Below are positions 1 to 9,460 of a stretch of 64,000 bases of DNA, piece after piece. Origin of the DNA: Marivirga lumbricoides. GTDB lineage: Bacteria; Bacteroidota; Bacteroidia; Cytophagales; Cyclobacteriaceae. The notes under the pieces were generated by a model that was not told where the DNA came from, did not search any database, and was given only the letters and a program-made list of their open reading frames with translations. Numbering within the stretch: the first letter of the stretch is position 1; each line of letters opens with the position of its first letter. Both the position numbers and the translations under genes were made by a program. The DNA is taken from positions 1 through 64,000 of the forward strand of contig NZ_BMEC01000004.1 of assembly GCF_014636295.1 (NCBI RefSeq), in the 5' to 3' direction.

Positions 1-85
1 TAAGTAATCTTGCGGTTGGAAAAGCTCTTGATCTCTCATATATTGCAGTGTTAATTGTGATTAGACACTACAATTTAACAAATCA

Positions 86-127
86 AAAACCCCGAAAAAA
101 GCTTTATCTAGCTAATTTCGGGGTTTT
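86..127. terminator. Intrinsic terminator, bidirectional
   Basis: An A-rich flank and CCCCGAAA arm pair with TTTCGGGG after a loop of about 18 nt, followed by a T-run. The symmetric A/T flanks let it work on both strands. It probably ends a gene on the plus strand that lies before the window; bases 1-85 hold no gene I can support. Confidence 0.7.
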
Positions 128-192
128 ATTCTATAGATTAATACAGCTAATTACCTCTATTTTAGTGGGTTTTATTTAAAAGTGATGCCCTA

Positions 193-224
193 AAAAAGCC
201 GGAGAAAATCTTTCCGGCTTTTTT
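193..224. terminator. Intrinsic terminator after the T9SS gene
   Basis: The hairpin AAAGCCGGA / TCCGGCTTT has an A-run on one side and a T-run on the other. It sits about 30 bp beyond the minus-strand stop codon at 252 and is the natural end of the D-Ala-D-Ala ligase/PASTA/T9SS transcript. Confidence 0.8.
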
Positions 225-251
225 ATTGCTGGCGTCTTTCCAGGACTGTTG

Positions 252-2168
252 TTACCTCTTCAGTATAATCTTTTGAGTAGATACTGTAGATTGATTAATA
301 ATCTTAACAAAATAGATTCCATCTTTAAGATGCGATATATCTATTGATTTTGAGCTGTCATTCCCGGCTTTATGCATTAAGCGCTGTCCATTTAAAGCGT
401 AAATCTCTATTGAATCAAAACTTCCATCATATTTCAATGAGCCTTTACTAGGGTTAGGATAAAGGAAAAATTCGGGAGTTTGTTGTTTAGGTTTATTGGC
501 CACGGTAACATTGGCTCTGTCAAAAACCGGCCTAATCATTACGCTTCCCTGAAAGAAAGTATTAGCTTCCCATGTGCCACTTTGGTTATAAAATAAATTG
601 GTAGCACTGTTACTGTTTTTATCAAATCCTATAGAAACGGGTTCGTCATTTTCTTCTCTATAGCCAATAAAAATTTTGCCCCCCACATAAACCGGTCGCT
701 CTAATATAAAACGCTGGAACTGATTGGTGCCCTGTGCAGGGTTTGCCAACACATTTTGAGCTGCAAGAATATTAGTTTCGCTATTGGTAAGCTCATCCCA
801 TACTAATAAAGTGATGTTTTTTGTACCTGCATTTTGACCTAAATTAGGGATATAAATATCAATAGCTGTCATGTAATTTTCACCAATAATGTCAAATTCC
901 TGTGCTAGCAGGTAATTTTTGGAATTGAGCAAAATGCTAGATTCCGCTGTGCCATCATCTTGAGCATAGAAATTATGCAGCGGATAAATAGTTGATACAG
1001 TATCGTTTCTCCGGAAACTTAAGTCAGGATAATATACTGTAGTGCCATTAATGGTTTCAAAGAATAAGCTGTCTGTGGTGCCTAAGTTCAGTTGCAATTC
1101 AAGATAAACTGAATCTTCAGTTTCCTTTTCAGACAATAGATAAGTAATTAGCTGCTCTTTATTTCTTACTTGTGCTGTAAACTGAGCGGTATCTTGATTT
1201 TGGGTAAGGAAATTACCATTTATTTGAGCGGAATCAATAATCTGATTTTGCTTAAGTGTGTCAGTTAAAATCCCGAATATTTCTGTTGCAAATAAAGGAT
1301 TATTCGCGTTTCCTGCCCAAAGGTTATTGTAGATAACTGTAGTAGATTGAATTTTTTCGCTTAACCATTCTTCAGTAAGGTGCTTTAGCGGTACTGCATA
1401 ATAGTTGCTGAAGATGGTGCCAGGTTCTTTGGAGAATGTTCTGTCTTCGTAGGAATCGTAGGCATTATTTTGAGTGTTTACGGGAGTATTGCCTTCATTC
1501 AGATAAATATAGTCTACACTAAATACATCAAAATCTCCCGCCAAATTGCTGAATAACTGGAATTTAAACTGGAAACCGCTATGGAGAAACCTGTTTTGGT
1601 TGATAGCTTTAAAAACCTGGTTGAAGAGTACCAGCGTGTCCGAACTGTAGCCGCTGCCATTTTGCCTAAAAACTTCTTCCCATTCGTTATCGCTGTTTCT
1701 GAAACTTAAAATAAGATAGTCATCTCCATCTGGTGCTTGTTCGCCTACGCTTTCCTGCCAGAAGAAGCTTAAGAAAACATTGCTGCTAGTGGTATAGGAA
1801 GAAAGATCAATTCTTTTAGAAACCAGACTATCTGCTAATCCTTTTGCCAATATATTGGTAGAATAGGCATTGCCATTGCCGTCAAAAGCATCAAATATAG
1901 CAACATTATATGAGGGCGGTAAGTAAGATCTTGAGTTACTTACAAAGACATCTTTACCATGCAACCAGATAGTTGAATCAACGGTATATCTAACATTGGA
2001 GAAGTCATCCCAAAAGGGCAGATTGATAGTATCACTTTCTACCAAAGTATTTCTTCTTGTATTGGCTGAGTGCGATGAAAAATTTATTGGCAGTTCAGTA
2101 AGCTGAGCAATAGTAGAGCTAAGCTTAAGTAAAAAAAGAAGGATAGTAAAAGTGAATTTATATGTCAT
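252..2168 (-). CDS. Secreted protein with C-terminal T9SS type A sorting domain
   Basis: The 638-residue protein starts with a signal peptide (MTYKFTFTILLFLLKL, cleavage near AQ at residue 22). An upstream in-frame start at 2207 would overlap the PASTA gene and spoil the signal peptide, so 2168 is preferred. The last 85 residues form a Por-type sorting domain with the motif FFLYPNPSKG and an end of the form DGIYFVKI..KIILKR, which directs export by the type IX system and removal or anchoring at the cell surface. The middle is beta-rich and Asn/Ser-rich with no catalytic motif I recognise, so the function is unknown. It lies 10 bp after the PASTA gene and is probably co-transcribed with it. 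Confidence 0.85.
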   Translation of the reverse strand: MTYKFTFTILLFLLKLSSTIAQLTELPINFSSHSANTRRNTLVESDTINLPFWDDFSNVRYTVDSTIWLHGKDVFVSNSRSYLPPSYNVAIFDAFDGNGNAYSTNILAKGLADSLVSKRIDLSSYTTSSNVFLSFFWQESVGEQAPDGDDYLILSFRNSDNEWEEVFRQNGSGYSSDTLVLFNQVFKAINQNRFLHSGFQFKFQLFSNLAGDFDVFSVDYIYLNEGNTPVNTQNNAYDSYEDRTFSKEPGTIFSNYYAVPLKHLTEEWLSEKIQSTTVIYNNLWAGNANNPLFATEIFGILTDTLKQNQIIDSAQINGNFLTQNQDTAQFTAQVRNKEQLITYLLSEKETEDSVYLELQLNLGTTDSLFFETINGTTVYYPDLSFRRNDTVSTIYPLHNFYAQDDGTAESSILLNSKNYLLAQEFDIIGENYMTAIDIYIPNLGQNAGTKNITLLVWDELTNSETNILAAQNVLANPAQGTNQFQRFILERPVYVGGKIFIGYREENDEPVSIGFDKNSNSATNLFYNQSGTWEANTFFQGSVMIRPVFDRANVTVANKPKQQTPEFFLYPNPSKGSLKYDGSFDSIEIYALNGQRLMHKAGNDSSKSIDISHLKDGIYFVKIINQSTVSTQKIILKR

Positions 2169-2178
2169 TAAGCTACTT

Positions 2179-2967
2179 TTATTGTTCCCGAGGTACTTCC
2201 AGTTCACTTTCTGATTTTGAAGCGACTACCCAAATATCAACTCTGCCTCCGGTTCTTACCGATTCGCCTGCATTAGGGTATTGTTGTATAACTAATCCTG
2301 CAGCTTTATCTGCTACGTCTTTTTGGTGAACAGTACCTAACCTCAGTCCGCTTCCCTGAATTATAAATTCTGCATCTTCCTGCATAGATTCTTTCAGGTT
2401 GGGCATGGAAAACGGTCTTCCTAGTCCATTACCAATCACAAGGTCAATTACAGAGCCTTTTGCTATATCGCTTCCTGCTTCTATTTCTTCACCGTCAATT
2501 TGTTGCTTTAATACTGCATTTTGAAATTCATGAGGTTCATAGATAATCTCTCCCAATTGCAAATCATAGCTTTCAAGGATCATTTGTGCATTCTTTAAAG
2601 AGCCGTCAACCAGTTTTGGCATTTTTACCAAAGGCGGATTTACCGCATTAATTGAGATATAAATTTTCCGATTCTCTTTTACTTTATCTCCTGGTTTCGG
2701 GGTTTGAGTCAGGACAGTAAAAGGAGGGTATTCTGCAGAATATCCTGAATCAGGAGTTACTTCATATCTTAAATCACGAGAAACTAAAAATTCATCCAGT
2801 TCTTGCAGTTGTAAACCTGATAAATCCGGAACTGTAATACTTTCTCCATGATTTGTAGTGGCAGGCAAATAAATGTAGAAAAATGAAGTGATAATAATAA
2901 TAGCGAGGCCTATGATAATTCCTATATTAATCAATATTGCCTTTAACGAACTGTTTTTAATATTCAT
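2179..2967 (-). CDS. Membrane-anchored PASTA domain protein
   Basis: The protein has a short cytoplasmic N-terminus, one transmembrane helix (about residues 10-33) and three PASTA modules (about 43-112, 113-182 and 186-252), each with the VPDL / MPKL / MPNL-type opening and a PGxxV-like turn. PASTA modules bind peptidoglycan or muropeptides outside the membrane in Ser/Thr kinases and class A PBPs, but here no kinase or transpeptidase domain is attached. Its place directly after a D-Ala-D-Ala ligase gene (102-bp gap) suggests a role in sensing or organising the cell wall; that role is inference. The domain assignment is strong. Confidence 0.88.
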   Translation of the reverse strand: MNIKNSSLKAILINIGIIIGLAIIIITSFFYIYLPATTNHGESITVPDLSGLQLQELDEFLVSRDLRYEVTPDSGYSAEYPPFTVLTQTPKPGDKVKENRKIYISINAVNPPLVKMPKLVDGSLKNAQMILESYDLQLGEIIYEPHEFQNAVLKQQIDGEEIEAGSDIAKGSVIDLVIGNGLGRPFSMPNLKESMQEDAEFIIQGSGLRLGTVHQKDVADKAAGLVIQQYPNAGESVRTGGRVDIWVVASKSESELEVPREQ

Positions 2968-3069
2968 GTGTATGTATTTGTTCTTGCTTTGTAATAACTT
3001 ATGCTATCCTGGTTATTTATTTCTAATAGAAACGTAGCAGTGTAGCTGTAAAATTTTGTTATCAATTAT

Positions 3070-5736
3070 TTATACCGATGTTTTTTGAATCCGTTTCATA
3101 CCAAATTCCAGAATTTTATCGATGAAATCATAAGGCTTGTACCCATTTATGGCTGTCTGATGAAAAATACAGGTGGCCGGGGTCATTCCTGGTAATGAAT
3201 TAACCTCAATAATAATAGTTTCCGCTCTCAAATCATCATAAATTCTTACAAAAGCATCAATTCTTGCATACCCCTCAATGGAAAGCACTTCTGCCGTCTT
3301 TCTTAAAGTTTCTTTTACTTGGTTTGCCACTTTCTCATAATCTGATAAGCTTTTTGTATAGCGTGCTGGCGTAATATTCTGCCCTTCACCTGCAAGAAAT
3401 TTCTCTTCCAGGCTTAACACTTCGCCACTAGCCAACGCTTCGGAAGGCTCAAATATTTCATATTGTATTTTTCCATTGGCATCAAAGTGGGTAAGTAAAC
3501 CTCCTGTGATTTCCAGAAAATGTGCAGCATCTTTCTTTTCAATGAGTTCTTCCAATAAGAAAAATGTTTTTTGAGGAAATTCTTCATTTCGCTTAAGATG
3601 GAGCACATGAGCAAGCTCTTCAATAAATTGGGCTTCAGGCCGAAACATCATTCCTGCAAATGCTTCCAGTTCTTCTCTGTTTTTTATTTTTTTAACAGCT
3701 GAGCTACATCCATCATCAGCAGGTTTTGCTATGAGAGGATAACTTAGTTTTTCTTCAATTTCTTGTATAACTGTGTCTTTATTTTGATTCCATTCTTCCT
3801 CAAAAATAAGTTGATGATCAGCTACTAAAATACCATGCTTTCTCAGTTTTTCATTGGTTTCAAATTTGTTGATTGTAACCTGAGAACTTTCAACTCCGGA
3901 TCCGTTATAAGGAATGCCTAGTTTTTCAAGTTCTGTCTGCACGGCACCATCCTCTCCCGGTCTGCCGTGGAGCGCTATAAAAGCGGCATCTATTTTATCT
4001 ACAAGATCGCTATAAGCTATTTTTTGAAATTCAGTAATAGCATGGGCAGCATATTTTTGAGTGATGTCTTCGCATTCAAATTTAATCTGTTCTATTACCG
4101 GATGCACATGGAAATCACTCAATTTTTCTTTGATATCATCGGCATTATCCTTTAGCATGATGTTTATAGGCAACACGTATAATTCGTGTTTAGCCTCGTT
4201 ACCGGTTAAAAAGATAGGAATTGGAAAATACTTAGTAGAGGAAGATAATTTCTCAAAAATATTTCTACCACTTTCTACAGAAATATGTCTTTCGGTAGAA
4301 AAACCTCCCATTATGATTCCTACGTTAATTTTTTTCTCCTCCTGTGTTTTCAGTGCCTGAAGCTTCTCATCTAATTGGATAATCATTTGCTGAATAGAGC
4401 GATGATTTTTCCCGCTCTTCAATCTTTCGGCTAGTGAGGTTCTGATAATATAACTCAAAAACTGTGAAGGATTTAGACCTATTTCTGCGGCCTGATGGAA
4501 AAAGAAAGAAGAGGGTAACATCCCCGAAGTAGTGTTGGGGTCGTTAAGGTAGATTTGTCCATCCTTACCAACAAAACCATCAATTCTGGCATATACGTTT
4601 ACCTGCAATGCTTTAAATAGGCTGGAGCAGGATCTTCTGATGTTTTCTATTACATCTAAATCCTCATTAATGGGAGTAATTTTTCTGCTGATACCGGGCA
4701 GATATTTTGATCTGTAATCAAATACGTCCTTTCCTTTTCTTATTTCTGTAGGGGGTAAGGCAATAGGGTTTCCATTTTCGTCCTGGATTACAATACATGA
4801 AAACTCTTTACCTTCAATAAATGATTCAATTAGAAGTTGATCTTCCGTTTGTAAAGCTTTTAATTGAACCTCATCTTCCTGCTTATTTAGGTAGTTTATG
4901 AGCGCATCCGGAGTATTAATAAGTAGTTCATTTGCATAAACAGGTAAACCAACTCCTTCACGAATATCAACCAACCTTGCAATGAACTTAATTTTTTCTT
5001 CTTCTGAAAAGCTTTTCCACTCAGAAGGGTTAATCACCTGAATAAAGAAGCTTTTTTGAATTAAAGCTTCAAATTTACTGACATCATCGTCATTTAAAAT
5101 ACTTACTCCAATTGAAGAACCCTGATGTGGAGATTTAATCACCATCGGAAGCCCAATCTCAGCTTTTAATACTTCATATATCTTTTCCTTATTATTTTTA
5201 TCCCAATCAGTTTTGGATAAGATCCGGCTCCTGGGAACAGCAAATCCAGATTGACTTATAAGTTGCTTCTGAGCTATTTTATTAATCCCAATTGCTGAAG
5301 GTAAAATCCCTGCCCCACTGTAAGGTATTCCATACCATTCTAAAAGACCTTGAATATTACCATCTTCACCATAAGGACCATGTAAAGCTAAAAAAGCGAA
5401 GTCAACATAGTGGGTGAGCTGATCCGGAGTTAATTTTTTTCCTACTTTAGAAATAAGTTGATCCCACTCTTCCTCTGTCAAATCAGTTAAAGAGTCCGCA
5501 TAAATCTGTATAGGATTGTTTGAAGCAGGCATAAACTCCACAGGGGGATAGAAATCCCGAATTGTTCCTTTATAAATAAATTGCCAATCCAGCAGTATAA
5601 AGTGTCCAAAACTATCAATAAAAATGGGAACAGCTTCAAAAATGGATTTGTTTAGGTTGTCATACACCGTTCTTCCACCTGCAAAAGAAATTTCTCTTTC
5701 TCTGGACTGACCACCGAAAAATATACCTACTTTCAT
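3070..5736 (-). CDS. Tandem D-alanine--D-alanine ligase fusion (two ATP-grasp modules)
   Basis: The 888-residue protein holds two complete Ddl-like modules (about 1-435 and 469-885) joined by a short helical linker; ordinary Ddl is 300-370 residues. Ddl joins two D-Ala molecules with ATP to make the end of the peptidoglycan stem peptide in the cytoplasm. Module 1 keeps GGQSREREIS (E13), LHGPYGEDG, K201, GSSIGVS (206-212), GKE (309-311) and DYRSKY (340-345), but its metal-binding EVN is NDPN (D399/N401). Module 2 keeps GGFSTERHIS, LHGRPGEDG and a normal EVNSLPGMT (844-852), but its phosphate loop is GCSSAV, GKE has become KKD and the Tyr of DYxxKY is Leu. It is the first gene of the PASTA/T9SS group. 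One module may catalyse and the other may be structural or regulatory. Confidence 0.9.
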   Translation of the reverse strand: MKVGIFFGGQSREREISFAGGRTVYDNLNKSIFEAVPIFIDSFGHFILLDWQFIYKGTIRDFYPPVEFMPASNNPIQIYADSLTDLTEEEWDQLISKVGKKLTPDQLTHYVDFAFLALHGPYGEDGNIQGLLEWYGIPYSGAGILPSAIGINKIAQKQLISQSGFAVPRSRILSKTDWDKNNKEKIYEVLKAEIGLPMVIKSPHQGSSIGVSILNDDDVSKFEALIQKSFFIQVINPSEWKSFSEEEKIKFIARLVDIREGVGLPVYANELLINTPDALINYLNKQEDEVQLKALQTEDQLLIESFIEGKEFSCIVIQDENGNPIALPPTEIRKGKDVFDYRSKYLPGISRKITPINEDLDVIENIRRSCSSLFKALQVNVYARIDGFVGKDGQIYLNDPNTTSGMLPSSFFFHQAAEIGLNPSQFLSYIIRTSLAERLKSGKNHRSIQQMIIQLDEKLQALKTQEEKKINVGIIMGGFSTERHISVESGRNIFEKLSSSTKYFPIPIFLTGNEAKHELYVLPINIMLKDNADDIKEKLSDFHVHPVIEQIKFECEDITQKYAAHAITEFQKIAYSDLVDKIDAAFIALHGRPGEDGAVQTELEKLGIPYNGSGVESSQVTINKFETNEKLRKHGILVADHQLIFEEEWNQNKDTVIQEIEEKLSYPLIAKPADDGCSSAVKKIKNREELEAFAGMMFRPEAQFIEELAHVLHLKRNEEFPQKTFFLLEELIEKKDAAHFLEITGGLLTHFDANGKIQYEIFEPSEALASGEVLSLEEKFLAGEGQNITPARYTKSLSDYEKVANQVKETLRKTAEVLSIEGYARIDAFVRIYDDLRAETIIIEVNSLPGMTPATCIFHQTAINGYKPYDFIDKILEFGMKRIQKTSV

Positions 5737-5773
5737 TTATATCTAATTGTTTTATTAGTTGAGGTTGGCAAGA

Positions 5774-5791
5774 AATGATAACCTTATCATT
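5774..5791. promoter_or_regulatory. Perfect 18-bp palindrome upstream of the ligase fusion
   Basis: AATGATAACCTTATCATT has 8-bp arms around a CC centre and ends 38 bp before the ligase start codon. Its position and symmetry suit a regulator binding site; the base pattern is loosely like Fur-family boxes, but that is only a resemblance. Confidence 0.4.
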
Positions 5792-5954
5792 CTTAGTTAA
5801 TTATCAATTCCTTACTCATACATATTAAGTTTTAAAAGTTATGAAAGCATCCTTTCTGTTTGAGTACTTTCATATTTTAAAGCATAAAAATACTGCTTAG
5901 CTACGGAATTCCAACGAAATTGATCATCTTGTCATCTAGCTGACTTATTCACCA

Positions 5955-5980
5955 CAAAAGTAAGTGTTCTTTAGCACTTA
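5955..5980 (-). promoter_or_regulatory. Candidate promoter -7 box with overlapping dyad
   Basis: On the minus strand TACTTTTG (5955-5962) matches the Bacteroidota -7 consensus TAnnTTTG. It touches the inverted repeat TAAGTG-N8-CACTTA (5961-5980). No clear -33 TTG is seen at the expected distance. If used, the transcript would carry a leader of about 210 nt before the ligase gene, including the palindrome at 5774. Confidence 0.35.
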
Positions 5981-6073
5981 TCATTGTATTTAGGAAAAGG
6001 TTATCAATAGCAATGTTTTAATAGGATGGTGGAAAATAGAGGAACTATTTAGGAGCGAACAAGAAATTTAAAA

Positions 6074-9034
6074 TTATCTTCTAACCATAAATTTTGCACT
6101 ACTTCTTAAATTATCAGTTTGAATATGGATTATATACATGCCTACAGCAAGAGACGATACATCAAAAGTAAGGAATTGATTTAAGATTTTGGGCTCTTCA
6201 AAATCTAAAATTACATTTCCCTGTAAGTCAGTGATAGTAAATGAGCCTTGAGAGGCATTATCCAGATTTAGATGTAAGTTGATCCTGTCATTGGCAGGGT
6301 TCGGATATACAACAAATTCTCTGGTTCCAGCCGGGAAAGCAGGAGGAGGTGTTTGGCCTACAAAAAAGGATATATTCCTTAAATAAATATTCTGCCCATT
6401 ATCATGAGAGGCTTTAAAAGCCAGTCTTATCTTTTCTTTATAAACAAAAGGGGAGAGATCAATAAATTCATTTCTCCAAACCAGCTTTTCTGATTCATTG
6501 TTTGTATAAGCTGTAGCTAGCGAGTCACCTTCTTTACTATAAATTGAAGTCGTGAAAACTTCTCCGTTTTCATCTGAAAGCAGTATTTCAAAAGCTTCAC
6601 TTTGGCGGTAGGGCTTGTTATAGGCAATCTCAAAAATTAAACCTAAATAAATAACCCTGCTAACATCAAGAAGTGGAGAGATTAACCAATCCTCCTGTTG
6701 TTGAAGTGGAATAATTGAGGAGTTGCTGCTAACTACATCCAAATCCTTATCGTAAATCCAGGTGCTATTATTGTCAGGATTAAAAGTAAACCAATTGTCT
6801 CGTTCATTATTTCTTAGGGACAACCTTAAAGGGGGCAATTCAACGCTACAGTCTTCTTTAAAGGGGAAAAATATGTGTTTCTCAATTTTTTCACCCTCTT
6901 CAATAAGGGAGGTTACTACCTTTAAATTACCATTTGAGTTTCCGGTACTAAGAGGAGGGATTTCGACTCTTATGGGTTGGTCTACATAAAGTCCTTCTTC
7001 TATCTCCTCGGCATAAATTAAAGTACTACCCTCATACACTTCCACTAAAAAGGAGTTAACAAAGCTCCTGCTTGTATTCTTAACTTCTAATACACCGCTT
7101 ATTGCTTCATCACAATAAAGAGAGTTGAAACTAATCCACCGGGTGGGTGTTACTTCCTTATGTGCATTAAGAGATTCAGAGATAGTAAATTTGTTCAGAT
7201 ATAAATTATTGGCATTTCTGTTTTCTGCCACCAGGTTAAAACAAACTGAGGAAACGTCTTTAAGATAATTCAAGTCTACTTTTATAGTATCCCAATCGAG
7301 TCTTTGAGTAGGAACGAAAGCTGTATCAACAGCATAAGCAGTAAGCATGCTTTCACTATTGCTGGAATACACCAGCTGATCAAAACTTTCTCCACAATTA
7401 AAAGAAGCGTAAATACTAAAACGGTGGGGTAGGGTATCTGCCGACTGAGAAAACACAAAGGAAAGCTCAGGAGAGTTTAGTTCTGTTAAATCAAATATTG
7501 GAGAAATTAATTGCTCTCTTTGTCCGATATTTTGTTTGTTTTCAAAAAATGGGATACCTGCATGTCCGTTTAAGATCATCCATGTATCTTCTCCATCTTC
7601 ATTTCTTACTTGCCAGCTTCCAAAGCCTGAAGAAAATACCTGATTATAAGGTAAAGATTTTTGATCCAGTATCTGAACAAATTCTATTACTTTATTATTT
7701 CTAATTCTTTCATCCGGTTGCCCCTCTTCGGTAAACACCTCATAATCCAATTCGAAATTTCCCTTTTCATCAGGAGTAAAATTGATGGGAGTAAAATCCA
7801 CTTCTAATGATTCAGCGGAGTCCAGTTCAGTATTAAATACAATTGTTTCTTTTACCACGTCATTCACTGATAGCACAACTTTATAATTGTTGGCAGGTAA
7901 AAGTCCCACATTTCTGATGGTAACTTTAGGTGCATAAGTACTTGTACAGCTACTGGTATACAGCTTGTTAACTCTAACTAGTGCTAAATCATTATCGAAA
8001 ACAGGTGGAGGTTCCAAGCCTACCGAAGTAGTTAGGCTCAACCTTCTGGGGCTATTTTCCAAAACAGTTCTCATGCGCTGTTTCTGATCCAGCGTAAATA
8101 AATTCATGCAAACATCATCTGTGTAATCCATGAAATTCTGCACCATATCAAGTGAGCCACATGTAGTTTTGTTCAAATTACACCCTGAACTTTCCCCATT
8201 TGACTCTGGAGTGTCATTACAGTAATCATCTACAGAGCATCCACCATCACCCCAGATGTGCCTTAAACCAAAGAAATGCCCCATTTCATGCGTTAGCGTT
8301 CTACCTAAACTTTCAAAGCCCGGGCTAGATGGGTTTTCTCCAAAGAATTGATAATCAATACTTACGCCATCAATTAACCTATTATTACTTGCATCTTCCA
8401 AGCCGGGAAGATTGGAAACCGGAAACTCAGCCCAACCAAGGCTACTTGATAAATCTGCTACCCAAATATTTAAATAATCTTCTGCCGGCCAATAACTTTC
8501 GGCACTTAGAATTGCCCTGTTTGAATAACTATAGGAGGCTTTACTGCCCAGTATACGAACAATACCGTTTGTCTCGAATTCTTCCGGGTCCTGGCGGGCA
8601 TAAATGAATTTTATTTCAATATTGGAAGCAAAGGGCAGGAATTGACTAAGTGTTTCGGTAGTGTCTTTATTGAGCCTGTTGAAATCTTCATTCAGAATCT
8701 CTAGTTGCCTGTCAATTCTTTCTTTTGAAATATTAGTTCCTATTCCAACCTGTTCACCTTTGTGAATTATATGAAAAACAACAGGGATTTCAACTTGTAG
8801 TTGTTGACTAGACCTTGATTGGAAGATGTTTTTCAAGGCTCTTTCCTGAACCTTCTTCTGTAACCAATTTTCAAATTCATCAGTTTTTAAAAAATGGTTT
8901 GATTTCTCTCTCTCTTCAATTAACTGTGGAACAGGGCATCTTTGGGCATGGAGAGAATAGTAATTTAGCAAGAGTAAAATAATTAAAAACCCAGTTGAAT
9001 TTTTGTTAAAAAGCAAATAGGGTGTTTTACTCAT
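6074..9034 (-). CDS. Secreted M43 (pappalysin/cytophagalysin-type) metallopeptidase with T9SS tail
   Basis: The 986-residue protein has an N-terminal signal (about 1-30, ending LHAQ), a propeptide, and a zinc peptidase domain with HEMGHFFGLRH at 249-259 (Zn ligands H249, H253, H259; catalytic E250) and the Met-turn region NFMDYTDDVCM (300-310), the family M43 layout. Cysteines around 266-292 probably form disulphides. Several beta-sandwich regions follow, and the last 80 residues are a type IX sorting domain (VVYPNPANDRINL near the start, FMVRR at the end). It is expected to be exported and to degrade extracellular protein. It seems to be transcribed alone: flanking gaps are 144 and 337 bp. 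Confidence 0.92.
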   Translation of the reverse strand: MSKTPYLLFNKNSTGFLIILLLLNYYSLHAQRCPVPQLIEEREKSNHFLKTDEFENWLQKKVQERALKNIFQSRSSQQLQVEIPVVFHIIHKGEQVGIGTNISKERIDRQLEILNEDFNRLNKDTTETLSQFLPFASNIEIKFIYARQDPEEFETNGIVRILGSKASYSYSNRAILSAESYWPAEDYLNIWVADLSSSLGWAEFPVSNLPGLEDASNNRLIDGVSIDYQFFGENPSSPGFESLGRTLTHEMGHFFGLRHIWGDGGCSVDDYCNDTPESNGESSGCNLNKTTCGSLDMVQNFMDYTDDVCMNLFTLDQKQRMRTVLENSPRRLSLTTSVGLEPPPVFDNDLALVRVNKLYTSSCTSTYAPKVTIRNVGLLPANNYKVVLSVNDVVKETIVFNTELDSAESLEVDFTPINFTPDEKGNFELDYEVFTEEGQPDERIRNNKVIEFVQILDQKSLPYNQVFSSGFGSWQVRNEDGEDTWMILNGHAGIPFFENKQNIGQREQLISPIFDLTELNSPELSFVFSQSADTLPHRFSIYASFNCGESFDQLVYSSNSESMLTAYAVDTAFVPTQRLDWDTIKVDLNYLKDVSSVCFNLVAENRNANNLYLNKFTISESLNAHKEVTPTRWISFNSLYCDEAISGVLEVKNTSRSFVNSFLVEVYEGSTLIYAEEIEEGLYVDQPIRVEIPPLSTGNSNGNLKVVTSLIEEGEKIEKHIFFPFKEDCSVELPPLRLSLRNNERDNWFTFNPDNNSTWIYDKDLDVVSSNSSIIPLQQQEDWLISPLLDVSRVIYLGLIFEIAYNKPYRQSEAFEILLSDENGEVFTTSIYSKEGDSLATAYTNNESEKLVWRNEFIDLSPFVYKEKIRLAFKASHDNGQNIYLRNISFFVGQTPPPAFPAGTREFVVYPNPANDRINLHLNLDNASQGSFTITDLQGNVILDFEEPKILNQFLTFDVSSLAVGMYIIHIQTDNLRSSAKFMVRR

Positions 9035-9178
9035 GCTAAATGGTTTAAGGTTGATTTTAATAGAGGATTATTTGGGAATTTCCCTGCCTAAAACTTCCTA
9101 AAAATAATACATAATATCCTAATTTTCCTAATCTAAATAAGGAAATACAGTTTACAGAATTACTAATAAGACGTTCTC

Positions 9179-9454
9179 CTACCTCATAGTTTCAGGTAAT
9201 TTTGCATTCGGGTCATCTGCCGAGGTTATATTAACAGCCTGTACCGAAGTAATTTCTGGTACGGCTCTCTTAACGGCTTCCTCAACACCAGCTTTTAAAG
9301 TCATAGTAGACATCGGACAGCTGCCACAAGCGCCTAATAACTCTAACCTTAACACTCCATCATTCACATCCAACACTTTTACATTTCCACCATCAGCTTC
9401 TAAATAAGGCCTAATGGAATCTAATGCTTTCTCAACTCTCTCTATAATCTCCAT
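9179..9454 (-). CDS. NifU-like C-terminal domain protein (Fe-S cluster carrier)
   Basis: This 91-residue protein is a stand-alone NifU C-terminal domain of the NfuA type. The cluster-binding motif GACGSCPMSTMTLK holds Cys43 and Cys46; two such pairs in a dimer usually hold a 4Fe-4S cluster for delivery to target proteins in the cytoplasm. The EADGGNVKV motif early in the domain is also typical. It begins 6 bp after the stop of the Mrp gene, so the two are co-transcribed and probably act in the same Fe-S assembly route. Confidence 0.93.
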   Translation of the reverse strand: MEIIERVEKALDSIRPYLEADGGNVKVLDVNDGVLRLELLGACGSCPMSTMTLKAGVEEAVKRAVPEITSVQAVNITSADDPNAKLPETMR

Positions 9455-9460
9455 AAAAAA

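Larger units (their letters stand above)
5737..6073. other. 337-bp gap between the M43 peptidase gene and the ligase fusion
   Basis: The gap is AT-rich and non-coding. It holds a -7 box on the minus strand with a short dyad around it (5955-5980) and a perfect palindrome closer to the ligase start (5774-5791). No terminator for the M43 gene was obvious. Confidence 0.6.
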
